DNA of 48,054 bases from Lachnospiraceae bacterium (GTDB taxonomy: Bacteria > Bacillota > Clostridia > Lachnospirales > Lachnospiraceae), in contig JALFTO010000197.1 of NCBI GenBank assembly GCA_022779165.1, forward strand, positions 1-48,054. Reading direction: 5' to 3'. The notes beneath the pieces were generated by a model, which made no database searches, was not told the DNA's origin, and saw only the letters and a program-made list of their open reading frames with translations. Within the stretch, counting starts at the first letter, position 1. Each line of letters starts with the position of its first letter. Shown here piece after piece: positions 7,489-16,724 of this stretch. Position numbers and translations under genes: made by a program.

Positions 7489-8982
7489 TTACTCCTCCGT
7501 AATATTGATATCCGGCAGCTTATGTTCTGCCGCAGCTTTAAACTGTCCAACTTCTTTCGCCGCCTGAGCGATCGGGATATTCGTTCCCGCTCCCGCCACG
7601 CAACCGCCCGGACATCCCATTCCCTCGATCAGACATCCGTTCTTCTTCCCGACTTTTGCGAGCATGAGCATCTTTTTACACTCCGAGAGACCCTCCGCAT
7701 GCTCAATATTGACTTCTACATCCGGATAGTACTCTCTGATACAGTCCTCAATAGCGCTCGCGACGCCCCCGGCAACACTGTATCCTCTTCCGGCACCGGT
7801 CGCATCGTTCATCTCATCCATCGCCTGAATCTCCTCAAGCAGGATTCCCTTGGCCTCAAACATACCGACCAATTCCTCAAATGTGATGACAAAATCCACA
7901 TCCGAACGTACCGTCCTTCTGGACGCCTCCAGCTTCTTGGAAGCACACGGGCCGATGAATACCACCTTTGCATTCGGATGCTCTTTCTTGATGACTCTCG
8001 CCGTTGCCACCATAGGAGTCAGCGCATTGGAAATCTTATCGATCGTCTCCGGGAAAAATTTCTTTGCTAACATGGACCAGGAAGGACAACAGGAAGTGAG
8101 CAGGAACGGAAGTTTTCCCGTTGCCACCTCTTTGACATAATGCTCTGCTTCCGTGACCGCTCCCATATCGGCACCGATCGCCGTCTCATACACATCCGCA
8201 AAGCCCAGTTCCTTGAGTGCCGTCTTCAGCATATCCGGCGTCACCTTCGGTCCAAACTGCCCTACAAAAGCAGGTGCCACCTGCGCAATGATCTCACCGC
8301 CAGCCTGCATAGCACGGATGAGCTGGAAAATCTGTGATTTATCCGCGATCGCCCCAAACGGACAGCTCACCATACACTGTCCACAGGAGACACACAGATC
8401 ACTGTCGATCACTGCACGCCCCGATTCATCGCTCTTGATCGCTCCGACCCCACAGGCAGCCGCACACGGTCTGACCTGATGGGATATCGCATCGTAAGGG
8501 CAGACAGCTTTACATTTGCCGCATTTCACACACTTTTCAGTGTCAATATGCGATTTTCCGTTCACCATGGTAATTGCCCCTCTGGGACATACCTCCTGAC
8601 AGGGATGTGCCACGCAGCCCATACATCTGTCCGTGACAATATAACTGTTCTCGGGACATGCATTGCATGCGGATGGGATTACCTGCATCAGCGGCGGCTC
8701 ATAGTACTTCTCACCGATATTGCTCTCCTCCAGCCCCTGTGTCACATGAACGGGCGCATTCTCCGGACGAAGTGACATTCCCATCGCCAGCCGGATCCGT
8801 TCACGCACCACGGCACGCTCCCGGTACACACTCTCCCGGTAAGTCGCCTCTGTATAGTTTATGATTTTATAAGGTAATGCCTCCACATCATCGATCAGAT
8901 TCTCCGAATGATAGGCAAGAGAAGCGATCTCCTTAAATACTCGTCTTCGTATCTTTCTAACCTGTGTATCAATTCCCCGCAT
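7489..8982 (-). CDS. [FeFe] hydrogenase, monomeric group B type
   Basis: Makes or consumes H2 with ferredoxin as the likely partner, in the cytosol of anaerobes. The 497-residue protein has an N-terminal helical region, a Cys cluster (about 106-132), two or three [4Fe-4S] ferredoxin motifs ([12 protein letters not shown] at 151-162, [12 protein letters not shown] at 197-208), then the H-cluster domain with TSCCPSW (296-302), GPCASKKLE (345-353) and [14 protein letters not shown] near the C-terminus. These are variants of the canonical L1, L2 and L3 motifs, and fit the group B family common in Clostridia, not the classic group A enzyme. It leads a unit with gltX and the helicase. The ATG has GGAGG seven bases upstream. 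No maturase genes are in the window. Confidence 0.9.
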   Translation of the reverse strand: MRGIDTQVRKIRRRVFKEIASLAYHSENLIDDVEALPYKIINYTEATYRESVYRERAVVRERIRLAMGMSLRPENAPVHVTQGLEESNIGEKYYEPPLMQVIPSACNACPENSYIVTDRCMGCVAHPCQEVCPRGAITMVNGKSHIDTEKCVKCGKCKAVCPYDAISHQVRPCAAACGVGAIKSDESGRAVIDSDLCVSCGQCMVSCPFGAIADKSQIFQLIRAMQAGGEIIAQVAPAFVGQFGPKVTPDMLKTALKELGFADVYETAIGADMGAVTEAEHYVKEVATGKLPFLLTSCCPSWSMLAKKFFPETIDKISNALTPMVATARVIKKEHPNAKVVFIGPCASKKLEASRRTVRSDVDFVITFEELVGMFEAKGILLEEIQAMDEMNDATGAGRGYSVAGGVASAIEDCIREYYPDVEVNIEHAEGLSECKKMLMLAKVGKKNGCLIEGMGCPGGCVAGAGTNIPIAQAAKEVGQFKAAAEHKLPDINITEE

Positions 8983-9094
8983 GGTTTCCTCCGTAAAATC
9001 ATTATCTTAAGACAGAATCCATATAAGATCTTCCACTGTCTGCATCTATTTTCACACAAACAGATTCGGAAATCAAGTTCTTTTTGTTATTTTT

Positions 9095-11113
9095 TTAACA
9101 AAACAGACTTCCGATCTGATACACTAGCACCGCTGCCACCCAGGCAAGCAAAAGCTGGAACACTACCATAGCTCCTGTAAATTTCCAGGAACCGCTCTCC
9201 TTTTTGATGGTCGCGATCGTTGCCATACAGGGTACATACAGCAGGCAGAACACCATCAGTGCATAGGCATTTAACGGTCCAAACCCCGGATACTGCGCAT
9301 TGATATGGGCGATGATCGTCTTCATACCCGTCTCGGAATTGGCATTGATCACACCAAACAGCACAGCAAAGCTGGAAACCACCACTTCCTTTGCCGATAC
9401 ACCTGAGATCAGCGCCACCCCGATCTGCCACATACCGAGACCAGCTGGCTTAAGAAGCGGCACCATCCACCTGCCGAGGATTGCCCCGAAGCTGTCCGAA
9501 GCGTCGGTGACCATTCCGTGGAACCCGAAATTGAGCAAAAACCAGATCAGTATCGACGCCACAAAGATCACCGTCCCCGCTTTCTCCAGATAGTCCTTAA
9601 GCTTCGCCCACACATAGATGGCGATGGTTCTGCCATTCGGTCTCTTATACTCCGGGAGCTCGATCAGCAGAGAATCATTTTGCTGCCCTTTCTCAAATTT
9701 CTGCATGAGCAGCGCTATGGCGATCGCAACCAGCATACCGATCACATACATGGAGAATGCCGCGATCACGGAATGTTTCGGGAAAAACATATCTGAAAAC
9801 AACACATAGATGGGCAGCCTTGCCGAACATGACATAAACGGTGTGACAAGCATTGTCTTGCGTCTGTCATGCTCCGTCTCAAGCGCCCTGGTCGCCATGA
9901 TGGCCGGTACGGTACATCCGAATCCCAGTATCATCGGCAGGAACGCCTTTCCCGAAAGCCCCGCTTTCCCCATGATGCCGTCCATGACATACGCCACTCT
10001 GGACATATACCCACTATCTTCCAGAATCGCGAGTGCCAGAAACAGGATCACAATATTGGGAATAAAGGTAAGGATCCCTCCCACTCCGGCAATGATGCCG
10101 TCCGTGATCAGAGAAATCATCCATCCGGCGCAGCCGACAGCATTCAGGATAGTTTCCGCCTCCACAGACAGAAATGAGAGCACAACCTCAAATCCGCCTT
10201 TCAGGAAATCCCCTACGCTAAAAGTCAGGAAGAACACCAGCCCCATGATCATCAGAAATACTGGCACGCCCCAAAAGGAGTGCGTTAACACACTGTCGAT
10301 CTTCTCGGTAAAGGCAGCTTTCTTCTCCTTGTGAAATAACACTTCCTTGACAATTGTCTCTATGTACTGATACTTCTGCTGGATAATATCCTTCTCATAA
10401 TTACGGTCCACAATATCGGTGACAGAAACAGGATGTTCTCTCCAGACATCCTCATCATCTTCCATCAGCTTGATCGCATGCCAGCGCACTGATGCGTGAT
10501 CCGGGAACCTTGCCTGCATTACGACCTCCAGCTTCGCGATCTTCTCCTCAATATCCTGCCTGTAGGTAACCACATGGGACGACGGTCCCTCCTCATAATG
10601 ATGAACCACGGCATGGAGCAGGATCTCAAGGCCGGTACGTCTCGCTGCGGACACCGGGACCACCGGTATTCCGCCCAGAAGTTCCGGCAACCTGTGCAGA
10701 TCGATCTCCATACCACGCTCTTTCACGATATCCATCATGTTGAGCGCAAGCACCACGGGCTTGCCGAGTTCCAGAAGCTGTAATGTCAGATACAGATTAC
10801 GCTCGAGCGACGAGGCGTCCACAACATTGACGATCACTTCAATGTCATCATCCATGACACACTGTCTGGTCACCTTCTCCTCTATGGTGTAGCAGGTCAG
10901 TGAATAGATGCCGGGCGTATCAATCAGCGTCAGATTACAATCTTCATATACTGCACTGCCCTCTTTTTTCTCCACGGTGACGCCCGGCCAGTTTGCTACC
11001 TTTAATTTGGAGCCGGTCAATGCATTAAAAAGTGTCGTCTTCCCGCAGTTCGGATTCCCGACAAATGCCACATGAATCTCTCTCCTGCCTCCTGCCATAT
11101 TTGTCTGCTCCAT
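9095..11113 (-). CDS. feoB: Ferrous iron transporter FeoB
   Basis: Membrane Fe(II) importer, 672 residues. The cytosolic N-terminal GTPase-like domain has G1 (GNPNCGKT, 19-26), G2 (NWPGVTVEK), G3 (DTPG) and G4 (NMMD). A GDI-like region follows, then a membrane domain of about eight helices from residue 280 onward with the two gate regions, for example MILGFGCTVPAIMATRALE and the second half near GVSAKEVVVSS. Length and motif order are standard. The start lies one base after the feoA stop, and a ribosome site (GGAGGAAG) is inside feoA, so translation is coupled. Iron import serves the many Fe-S enzymes encoded here. Confidence 0.97.
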   Translation of the reverse strand: MEQTNMAGGRREIHVAFVGNPNCGKTTLFNALTGSKLKVANWPGVTVEKKEGSAVYEDCNLTLIDTPGIYSLTCYTIEEKVTRQCVMDDDIEVIVNVVDASSLERNLYLTLQLLELGKPVVLALNMMDIVKERGMEIDLHRLPELLGGIPVVPVSAARRTGLEILLHAVVHHYEEGPSSHVVTYRQDIEEKIAKLEVVMQARFPDHASVRWHAIKLMEDDEDVWREHPVSVTDIVDRNYEKDIIQQKYQYIETIVKEVLFHKEKKAAFTEKIDSVLTHSFWGVPVFLMIMGLVFFLTFSVGDFLKGGFEVVLSFLSVEAETILNAVGCAGWMISLITDGIIAGVGGILTFIPNIVILFLALAILEDSGYMSRVAYVMDGIMGKAGLSGKAFLPMILGFGCTVPAIMATRALETEHDRRKTMLVTPFMSCSARLPIYVLFSDMFFPKHSVIAAFSMYVIGMLVAIAIALLMQKFEKGQQNDSLLIELPEYKRPNGRTIAIYVWAKLKDYLEKAGTVIFVASILIWFLLNFGFHGMVTDASDSFGAILGRWMVPLLKPAGLGMWQIGVALISGVSAKEVVVSSFAVLFGVINANSETGMKTIIAHINAQYPGFGPLNAYALMVFCLLYVPCMATIATIKKESGSWKFTGAMVVFQLLLAWVAAVLVYQIGSLFC

Positions 11114-11114
11114 A

Positions 11115-11339
11115 TTATGCTTCCTCCTTCACTTCAATGCAGGAAGAAATGTGCTTTCCCAAAGCAAGCCTGGTGCCGCGGACCTGGATGATCATAGCGC
11201 CCCGTTTTTTCCTGTTTAATATTTTGAGGACAGTGCCGTCGTTGAGGCCAAGAGCCTGAAGCCGCCTGGTCACTGCCTCCTCCACAAAAAGTCCCTCAAC
11301 GCGATAGCTTTTATCCTTTGTTCCTTCATATAACGTCAT
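11115..11339 (-). CDS. feoA: Ferrous iron transport protein FeoA
   Basis: A 74-residue cytosolic SH3-like protein that assists FeoB. Typical family features are seen: RRLQALGLNDGTVLKILNRK in the middle and RGTRLALGKHISSCIEV near the end, where FeoA proteins have the G(T/V)-(L/A)-A-L motif. The gene starts with ATG after a GAAAGG site and is the first gene of the feoAB operon. Confidence 0.93.
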   Translation of the reverse strand: MTLYEGTKDKSYRVEGLFVEEAVTRRLQALGLNDGTVLKILNRKKRGAMIIQVRGTRLALGKHISSCIEVKEEA

Positions 11340-11375
11340 AACTTATCTGCCTTTCGAAATCCATCAAGATTTTAC

Positions 11376-11390
11376 TGATATATTTTATCA
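11376..11390. promoter_or_regulatory. Candidate Fur box over the feoAB -10
   Basis: The 15-mer TGATATATTTTATCA has 7-1-7 inverted symmetry with six of seven half-site positions matching. It agrees with the classical Fur core TGATAATNATTATCA at 11 of 14 fixed positions. It covers the -10 element, the usual place for iron-dependent repression of feo genes. The Fur-type gene at 45923 is one candidate regulator, but a different copy elsewhere is just as possible. Confidence 0.5.
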
Positions 11391-11410
11391 CTTGTATCTT
11401 TGGAATACAA
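11382..11410 (-). promoter_or_regulatory. Predicted feoAB promoter
   Basis: Minus-strand TTGTAT (11405-11410), 17 bases, TAAAAT (11382-11387). The start of transcription would lie about 35 bases before the feoA ATG. The -10 box lies inside a candidate Fur box. Confidence 0.5.
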
Positions 11411-11412
11411 TG

Positions 11413-12819
11413 CTATTTCCTTGCTTCGGGCAGCCTCAGCCTGAAAAATCTCCTGCACAGTTTTTTGCCGTCAAACGGGATCAGAGGATAGATATAGCTT
11501 GTGCTTGCTACCGTCCGGTTGCACACGATTGCCACGATGCAGAAGACAACCGCTGCGATATATCCCCAAAGTCCGAATATGCTTGTCAGGATCAGATTCA
11601 GAATTCTCATGAACTTTAATGCGTACCCAAGTTCATAGCTCGCCTGGGTATAGTTTGCGATTGCCACAAACGCCATATATAGCATGACTTCACTGTTGAA
11701 CCACCCGCTGTTGACGGAGAATTCCCCGAGCACGAGCGCTGCAAGTACGCTGAGCGGTGTGCTGAGCATATTCGGCGTATTGACTGCCGCAAGGCGCAGG
11801 CCGTCTATTGCAAGTTCCAGCAGGATAAACTGCCAGATCAGCGGGATATTGATCGTATCCTTCACCATGATAAAAGCAAAGCTCTCCGGTATCCATTCAG
11901 GATTCTGCATGAGCAGCAGAAAGGTCGGTGTCAGGAAATAGGTCAGAACCGCGATCAGAAAGCGGGACAGGCGCAGGTAGGTTCCCGTGATCGGCGGAAA
12001 ATAATAGTCATCCGCTTCCTCAACCACGTCAAAGACAGTGGTCGGGGTGATCATAGCGGAGGGCGAATTGTCCACCAGGATCACGATATCTCCCTCCAGG
12101 ATCTGTGCCGCAGCCGTATCCGGTCGCTCTGTGAACTTAAATTTGGGAAAAGGATTGTACCAGCACCGCTTATACAGACACTCCGCCAGGCTCTCCTGAT
12201 TCATCGTCAGCGCATCCACCTTGATCTCACTGATCCGTGTCTTAAGCTTCTGAAGATAATCCTGATTGACTCTCGATTCCATATAGCACAACACAATATC
12301 CGTCTGGGAACTGTCCCCGGCATTCAGCATCTCCATGCGAAGCTCCGTGCTCCGGATACGCCTCCTGATCAGTGCCGTGTTAAACACCACCGTCTCCACA
12401 AAACCATCCTTGGAACCGCGCAGCGCCTTGTCCTTCTCCGGCTCCGACACACTTCTTGCCGGATAGGTTCTGGAATCAATCAGGATACATTTCTCATATC
12501 CGTCAATAAACAGTCCGAAAACGCCGGACATGATATTTCGGATGATCGTCTCCCACTGATCACTGACATCCACCTCCACATACGGCATATGCTTTTTGAG
12601 CATGCCGTGGACATCCTCACTCATCTCCTCTTCCTTAATACTGATAAAATACTGAAGCAGCTTCTCCATCATCTCATCCTTACAGAATCCGTCAATGAAA
12701 TAAAAGGCCGCCTCCTTTCCCCCGATATGGATGACGCGGTATAACATGTCAAAGCTCTTGTCCACTGCGAGTCGCCTGTTCAGATATTGCATGCTCTCCT
12801 GTAATCTATCCGTCATCAT
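11413..12819 (-). CDS. spoVAF: GerA-family spore protein, SpoVAF-like
   Basis: Integral membrane protein of the GerAA/SpoVAF family, linked to spore germination and release of dipicolinic acid. The N-terminal cytosolic half includes LAVDKSFDMLYRVIHIGGK and FYFIDGFCKDEMMEKLLQY, which match SpoVAF better than GerAA. The C-terminal half has about five membrane segments with MVKDTINIPLIWQF and LGEFSVNSGWF. The predicted protein is 468 residues from the ATG at 12819 (GGTGAG lies upstream); an ATG at 12816 is equally possible. An in-frame ATG at 12936 would add 39 residues but is upstream of the likely promoter. It stands alone, not in a spoVA operon. Confidence 0.85.
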   Translation of the reverse strand: MMTDRLQESMQYLNRRLAVDKSFDMLYRVIHIGGKEAAFYFIDGFCKDEMMEKLLQYFISIKEEEMSEDVHGMLKKHMPYVEVDVSDQWETIIRNIMSGVFGLFIDGYEKCILIDSRTYPARSVSEPEKDKALRGSKDGFVETVVFNTALIRRRIRSTELRMEMLNAGDSSQTDIVLCYMESRVNQDYLQKLKTRISEIKVDALTMNQESLAECLYKRCWYNPFPKFKFTERPDTAAAQILEGDIVILVDNSPSAMITPTTVFDVVEEADDYYFPPITGTYLRLSRFLIAVLTYFLTPTFLLLMQNPEWIPESFAFIMVKDTINIPLIWQFILLELAIDGLRLAAVNTPNMLSTPLSVLAALVLGEFSVNSGWFNSEVMLYMAFVAIANYTQASYELGYALKFMRILNLILTSIFGLWGYIAAVVFCIVAIVCNRTVASTSYIYPLIPFDGKKLCRRFFRLRLPEARK

Positions 12820-12905
12820 CAATCGTTTCTCACCGTTTCGTTCCTGCTCTGTGCCTTCCATCTTTTTTCCCACAACAAAAAACTCCCTTCGGACAATATT
12901 TCTTT

Positions 12906-12934
12906 TATTGTCTGTAAAAGGAGTTTTTTTATAC
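12906..12934 (-). promoter_or_regulatory. Candidate sigma-G-like promoter of spoVAF
   Basis: Minus-strand GTATA (12930-12934), 17 bases, GACAATA (12906-12912). This partly matches the forespore sigma-G pattern GMATR-N17/18-CATNMTA. The -10 lies in a small inverted repeat (GACAATA...TATTGTC, 12892-12912 region). In Bacillus spoVAF is a sigma-G gene, which makes the match more credible, but the sequence fit is modest. Confidence 0.3.
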
Positions 12935-12984
12935 ATTGTTTGAAATGATATGCGGCACAGTTGTTTTTAAACCTGACACACCGG

Positions 12985-13497
12985 TCATTTCGTCGTACTT
13001 CCGAAACCGCCGTTTCGCACGCCGTCCGCATCATCATCCGTCGTGATGCCAAACTGCGTGAAGATTCCCTGCATAAAGCCTGTTCCCTGCTCCACCTGCA
13101 GAATTCTATCCTCATTGGAATCATTCGTGATCCGCGCCATGATATGTCCTTCATTGTCAGAATAGAAATAGTCACTGTCAATGATCCCCACCGTATTATT
13201 CAACTGCAGCCGGTATTTGAATCCAAGCCCACTCCGCGGATAGAGAGAAAGAACCCATCCCTCCTCCATCTGCGCACGGATCCCCGTCGGCAGTTTGATC
13301 GTCTGTCCGGGATGCAGCGTAAATGTGACCGGCGCATAGAAATCATACCCTGCGCTGCCCTTTGTCGCACGCTTCGGCAATTTGATCTCCTCATACAGTC
13401 TGCCGGCATCCTCTGCATTGTAACCGGGAACAGAATCCATAAAGTCCTGCACAAAACGCTCTTTGCTCACTTTCTGAAATGTTGCGATCCTCTGCAT
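12985..13497 (-). CDS. dut: Trimeric dUTPase
   Basis: Hydrolyses dUTP to dUMP and pyrophosphate, keeping uracil out of DNA and feeding dTMP synthesis. The five dUTPase motifs are in order: AGYDFYAP, PRSGLGFKY, NTVGIIDSDYF, an ARITND segment and GGFGSTTK at the C-terminus. At 170 residues it is slightly longer than the common 150, with an N-terminal addition of about 25 that occurs in clostridial forms. The ATG follows AAGGAG. It lies next to nrdG and nrdD, which also act on nucleotide pools. Confidence 0.93.
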   Translation of the reverse strand: MQRIATFQKVSKERFVQDFMDSVPGYNAEDAGRLYEEIKLPKRATKGSAGYDFYAPVTFTLHPGQTIKLPTGIRAQMEEGWVLSLYPRSGLGFKYRLQLNNTVGIIDSDYFYSDNEGHIMARITNDSNEDRILQVEQGTGFMQGIFTQFGITTDDDADGVRNGGFGSTTK

Positions 13498-13570
13498 CTT
13501 TTTCTCCTTATATCAATCGCATGGGCAGTTTGCACCTGCCTCCCATGCCTCTTAATTTTGACTGTGCAAG

Positions 13571-14086
13571 TCAATTCGAATTGTAATCACCGCAGTGCAG
13601 TACGGGTTCCGCCCCGTCTCCCTGCTTTAACGTCGCCTGCACATTGATCACGCGCTGGTTCTTACTTCCCTTCCACATGAGTTTTTCATCTTTCTCCGCA
13701 ATGTGGAATTCTCCGTCCACCAGCACATCAACGTACTGCATCATCGGATAATTCCGTATATTCTCCCAGATGTCGCCCGTATACAGCCAGATCGTCTTGT
13801 CCGGATACTTCTCCCGGATCTCTGCCATCAGGTTCCGCACATCAAGCACGTTTGCCGGATGCAGCGGATCTCCGCCGGAAAAGGTAATACCTGAAATATA
13901 CGGCTTGTCAAGCTGATCAAAGATCTCTTTCTTAGCCGACTCATCAAACAGCAGACCACCGTTCGGATCCCACGTAACCGGATTCTGGCACTCCTTACAG
14001 CAGTGCTCACACCCTGCAACCCAGAGAACCACACGCAGACCATCTCCGTTCAGCATGTCATCCTTCGTTATATTGTGATATCTCAT
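13571..14086 (-). CDS. nrdG: Anaerobic ribonucleotide reductase activating enzyme
   Basis: Radical SAM enzyme that makes the glycyl radical on NrdD. The cluster motif CEHCCKEC gives the CX3CX2C spacing typical of activases, with SAM-binding GITFSGGDPL following. The true start is the ATG at 14086 (MRYHNITKDD), 6 bases after a GGAGGAATT site; the frame is open further upstream but without a ribosome site. The product is 171 residues. It lies 13 bases after nrdD and is co-transcribed with it. Confidence 0.95.
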   Translation of the reverse strand: MRYHNITKDDMLNGDGLRVVLWVAGCEHCCKECQNPVTWDPNGGLLFDESAKKEIFDQLDKPYISGITFSGGDPLHPANVLDVRNLMAEIREKYPDKTIWLYTGDIWENIRNYPMMQYVDVLVDGEFHIAEKDEKLMWKGSKNQRVINVQATLKQGDGAEPVLHCGDYNSN

Positions 14087-14099
14087 GTCAATTCCTCCG

Positions 14100-16280
14100 T
14101 CACATGCTCTTCCTGTCTGCGATCTCAGCCATCTTGGCATCGTTCAGACGGGTATCCCCATGCACGCGGGAATAAGACAGATAACCGTTCATCCTGTCAA
14201 TCTTGGTAAGATTGCGGCTGCCACATTTGGGACATACATCCATCTCCAACTCCTGATGACCACAGTCGTCACAATAAGCAAGGGACAGATTGACACCCTC
14301 ATAAAAGCCCATATCCATCGCTCTGCGGATCAACGTCTTGACCGCCTCCAGATTATAATCAATCGGATATTTCACATACTGGATCTTTCCGCCGTTGGCA
14401 AGCTCCCAGAACCGATATTCCAGATCCTGTTTCTCAATCGGTGTGATATCCTCCGTCACATGACAGTGGAAGCTGTTGCTCACATATTCTCTGTCAGACA
14501 CACCCTCCACGATACCGTATTTCTTCCGGAACTGCTTCACCTGCAGGCCACAGAGATTCTCGGCAGGAGTGCCGTAGATCGCGTACAGATTGCCGTCCTC
14601 CTCCTTGAACTCGTTGATCTTCTGGTTGATATGCTCCAGCACCTCCAGCGCAAACGCGCCGTCCTCAACCAGTGACTTCCCGTTATACAATTCCTGTAAC
14701 TCGTTAAACGCCGTGATGCCAAAGGATGCCGTGGCAGATTTAAGGATCGGCTTGATCTTGTCGGTCAGTTTCAGATGTCCACCGAGGAAACCGCCCTCGC
14801 AGTAAGCAAGCGGATTCGTGGACGCACGCATCTCGCCCAGATATGCGTATGTCCTGATATGGAGCTGACGGATCAGATTCAGATAATAATCCAGCACCTC
14901 GTAGAAATCCCTGCTCTCCTGCCTTGCCTTGGCAAGAATCATGGGAAGATGCAGCGATACCGCACCGATGTTAAAACGTCCGACAAAAACAGGTACGTCT
15001 TTATCATCTGCCGGATGCATGCCGCCTCTCTCATACCAAGGAGAAAGAAAAGCCCGGCAACCCATCGGCGAGATGATCTTGCCGTACTGCTTATACATAC
15101 TGGCAATATATCCCTTTCCGGTCAGTGACAGCCAGTCCGGATACATTGTCTTGGCGGAGCACTCCACACCCGCCTCAAATACGTCCTCGAGTTCCTTCCC
15201 GGGACCATGAAGATTCTCATCATACAAAAATACGATCTTGGGAAAAAGCACCGGCTTCTTGTGTCCCGCTTTTCCCTGACCTTTTCTACGGACATTCAGC
15301 ATGGAGATCGTCGCAAGTTTTGCAAAACGTCCCGTTCCTGTTCCTGCCGTCACCGTGATAAACGGATAATCGCCGCGGCTGCTCGCTACGGTATTGAATT
15401 TATACTCCCATCCCTGGAAGCCCTGTTCAAACTCCTTCACGACATCATTGTATGCTTCCTGCTCCGCAGTCTCGCGGTCGATGCCGAGGCGGAGATATTT
15501 CTCAATATCCCTGTTGTAGGATTTCTCCGCATAGGGCTCTAAGATCAGATCGACGCTCGGCACGGTAAAGCCGCCGTACTGCTGGGAAGCCGCACTCAGC
15601 ACGATATCACCGATGACATCAAAGGCGACATCCAGTGTTTTCGGCTCATTGTACCAGATGTTACCCATTTCAAATCCGCCCGTCAGCACACTCTGCACAT
15701 CAAACAGACAACAATTCATGGTATCGCGGCGCGCCGACATATCATGAACGTAAATATAGCCGTCACGACATGCCTGGATCTCTTCAGTAGTCATGAAAAA
15801 TTTCTGATAAAGTTCCTTATTAAGCTGATTAAAGATCAGACTTCTCTTGGTCGAGACCAGCGCGGAATCCGTATTGGCATTCTCCTTGTCGCCGATGTAC
15901 ATGATCGACTGGCTCTTTTTGTATACATCATCGAGCATACGCACAAAATCCTGCTTATAATTGCGGTAATCGCGATAGCTCTTTGCCACGATCGGCTTGA
16001 CTTCCTCCAGCGCACTCTCAACAATATTGTGCATGACAGGGATCGGGATCTCAGCCTGTTCCAGTTCCTCCACCTTATCCACCACATACTTGCAGATATG
16101 GCGCTGCTCCTCCTCCGTAAACTTTGTCAGGGCACGGTAAGCGGATTTCCCAACTGCATTGATGACCTTCTGGACGTTAAATATCTCCCTGCTCCCATCC
16201 TTCTTGATTACCCAGACCTTGGCCTTTGGCTGATATTCCTTGCCGTAATCAATTTCTTTTTCTTTCTGTGCTTCTGCCAT
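14100..16280 (-). CDS. nrdD: Anaerobic (class III) ribonucleoside-triphosphate reductase
   Basis: Reduces ribonucleoside triphosphates to deoxy forms without oxygen, using a glycyl radical. The 726-residue protein has an N-terminal ATP-cone (VWVIKKDGSREIFNVQKVIN, about 22-41 onward), a long catalytic barrel with QSVLTGGFEMGN and SSRGDYPFITVT, a zinc site of two CxxC pairs (CDDCGH and CPKCGS, about 665-685), and RMNGYLS with the radical glycine near residue 699. All parts are intact. The start is ATG at 16280. It is expressed from a strong promoter upstream with a candidate NrdR box in the leader. No aerobic reductase is seen in the window. Confidence 0.97.
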   Translation of the reverse strand: MAEAQKEKEIDYGKEYQPKAKVWVIKKDGSREIFNVQKVINAVGKSAYRALTKFTEEEQRHICKYVVDKVEELEQAEIPIPVMHNIVESALEEVKPIVAKSYRDYRNYKQDFVRMLDDVYKKSQSIMYIGDKENANTDSALVSTKRSLIFNQLNKELYQKFFMTTEEIQACRDGYIYVHDMSARRDTMNCCLFDVQSVLTGGFEMGNIWYNEPKTLDVAFDVIGDIVLSAASQQYGGFTVPSVDLILEPYAEKSYNRDIEKYLRLGIDRETAEQEAYNDVVKEFEQGFQGWEYKFNTVASSRGDYPFITVTAGTGTGRFAKLATISMLNVRRKGQGKAGHKKPVLFPKIVFLYDENLHGPGKELEDVFEAGVECSAKTMYPDWLSLTGKGYIASMYKQYGKIISPMGCRAFLSPWYERGGMHPADDKDVPVFVGRFNIGAVSLHLPMILAKARQESRDFYEVLDYYLNLIRQLHIRTYAYLGEMRASTNPLAYCEGGFLGGHLKLTDKIKPILKSATASFGITAFNELQELYNGKSLVEDGAFALEVLEHINQKINEFKEEDGNLYAIYGTPAENLCGLQVKQFRKKYGIVEGVSDREYVSNSFHCHVTEDITPIEKQDLEYRFWELANGGKIQYVKYPIDYNLEAVKTLIRRAMDMGFYEGVNLSLAYCDDCGHQELEMDVCPKCGSRNLTKIDRMNGYLSYSRVHGDTRLNDAKMAEIADRKSM

Positions 16281-16335
16281 ACTACCCTCTCCTCACTTTG
16301 TCCTCACACGATATAGAATATATAAAAATATTTCA

Positions 16336-16351
16336 CCACAACATCTTGTGT
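16336..16351. promoter_or_regulatory. Candidate NrdR box
   Basis: The 16-mer CCACAACATCTTGTGT is close to the NrdR palindrome ACACWATATATWGTGT, with CAC and GTG arms in exact register. It lies just downstream of the predicted nrdD transcription start. A weaker half-matching element is at 16306-16321, with centres 30 bases apart, near the 31-32 typical of NrdR box pairs. Confidence 0.5.
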
Positions 16352-16367
16352 TTTGCCGTACAGTTCC

Positions 16368-16396
16368 AGTATAGTGGAAGCCCTTTGCCCTGTCAA
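16368..16396 (-). promoter_or_regulatory. nrdDG promoter
   Basis: Minus-strand TTGACA (16391-16396), exactly 17 bases, TATACT (16368-16373). It is one of the best sigma-A promoters in the window. The leader to the nrdD ATG would be about 80 bases and contains the NrdR box. Confidence 0.75.
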
Positions 16397-16441
16397 GTTA
16401 TGAAATGCAAAATGACTGCCGTCGACAACGTTTTTGCACGT

Positions 16442-16473
16442 AAAAAAGGAACCCCTTTGTCAGGGATTCCTTA
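16442..16473 (-). terminator. Terminator of the cdd-rnhA operon
   Basis: AAGGAA..CCT / AGGG..TTCCTT hairpin with a small mismatch, followed on the minus strand by a run of T. It follows the small membrane protein gene and separates that operon from the nrdD promoter. Confidence 0.8.
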
Positions 16474-16490
16474 ACCTTACTTTATTATGC

Positions 16491-16661
16491 TCACTGTTTT
16501 TCCTCAGGAGCCGTCTCCTGCTTCTCAAGTGCCGCCTTTGCATCCTTTGCCTTTCTGATACGGATACCGATAAAGCATGCCACGATCACCAGTACCACAA
16601 TAATGCCAAACAGCAGCAGATAGGATACAAACCAGCTTAAAAATGCCATCAGATTTACCAT
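16491..16661 (-). CDS. Small single-pass membrane protein, unknown
   Basis: A 56-residue protein starting MVNLMAFLSWFVSYLLL. One membrane helix spans about residues 6-34, followed by a charged cytosolic tail (RIRKAKDAKAALEKQE). A purine-rich ribosome site lies before the ATG, and the terminator follows directly after the stop, so it looks like a real last gene of the operon. Similar short proteins are frequent in Lachnospiraceae, but I know of no function. The Arg/Lys-rich tail after the helix suggests an N-out orientation. Confidence 0.65.
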   Translation of the reverse strand: MVNLMAFLSWFVSYLLLFGIIVVLVIVACFIGIRIRKAKDAKAALEKQETAPEEKQ

Positions 16662-16724
16662 TTCGCTCTTTCCTTTCTCCCTGATATTTCCTTGTTCCCG
16701 CTAATCTACCATCTATTATACAAA

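Noticed and set aside
9060-9110. AT-rich inverted repeat (TTTTGTTA / TAACAAAA) after feoB
   Set aside because: No GC pairs and no proper T tail; unlikely to terminate well.
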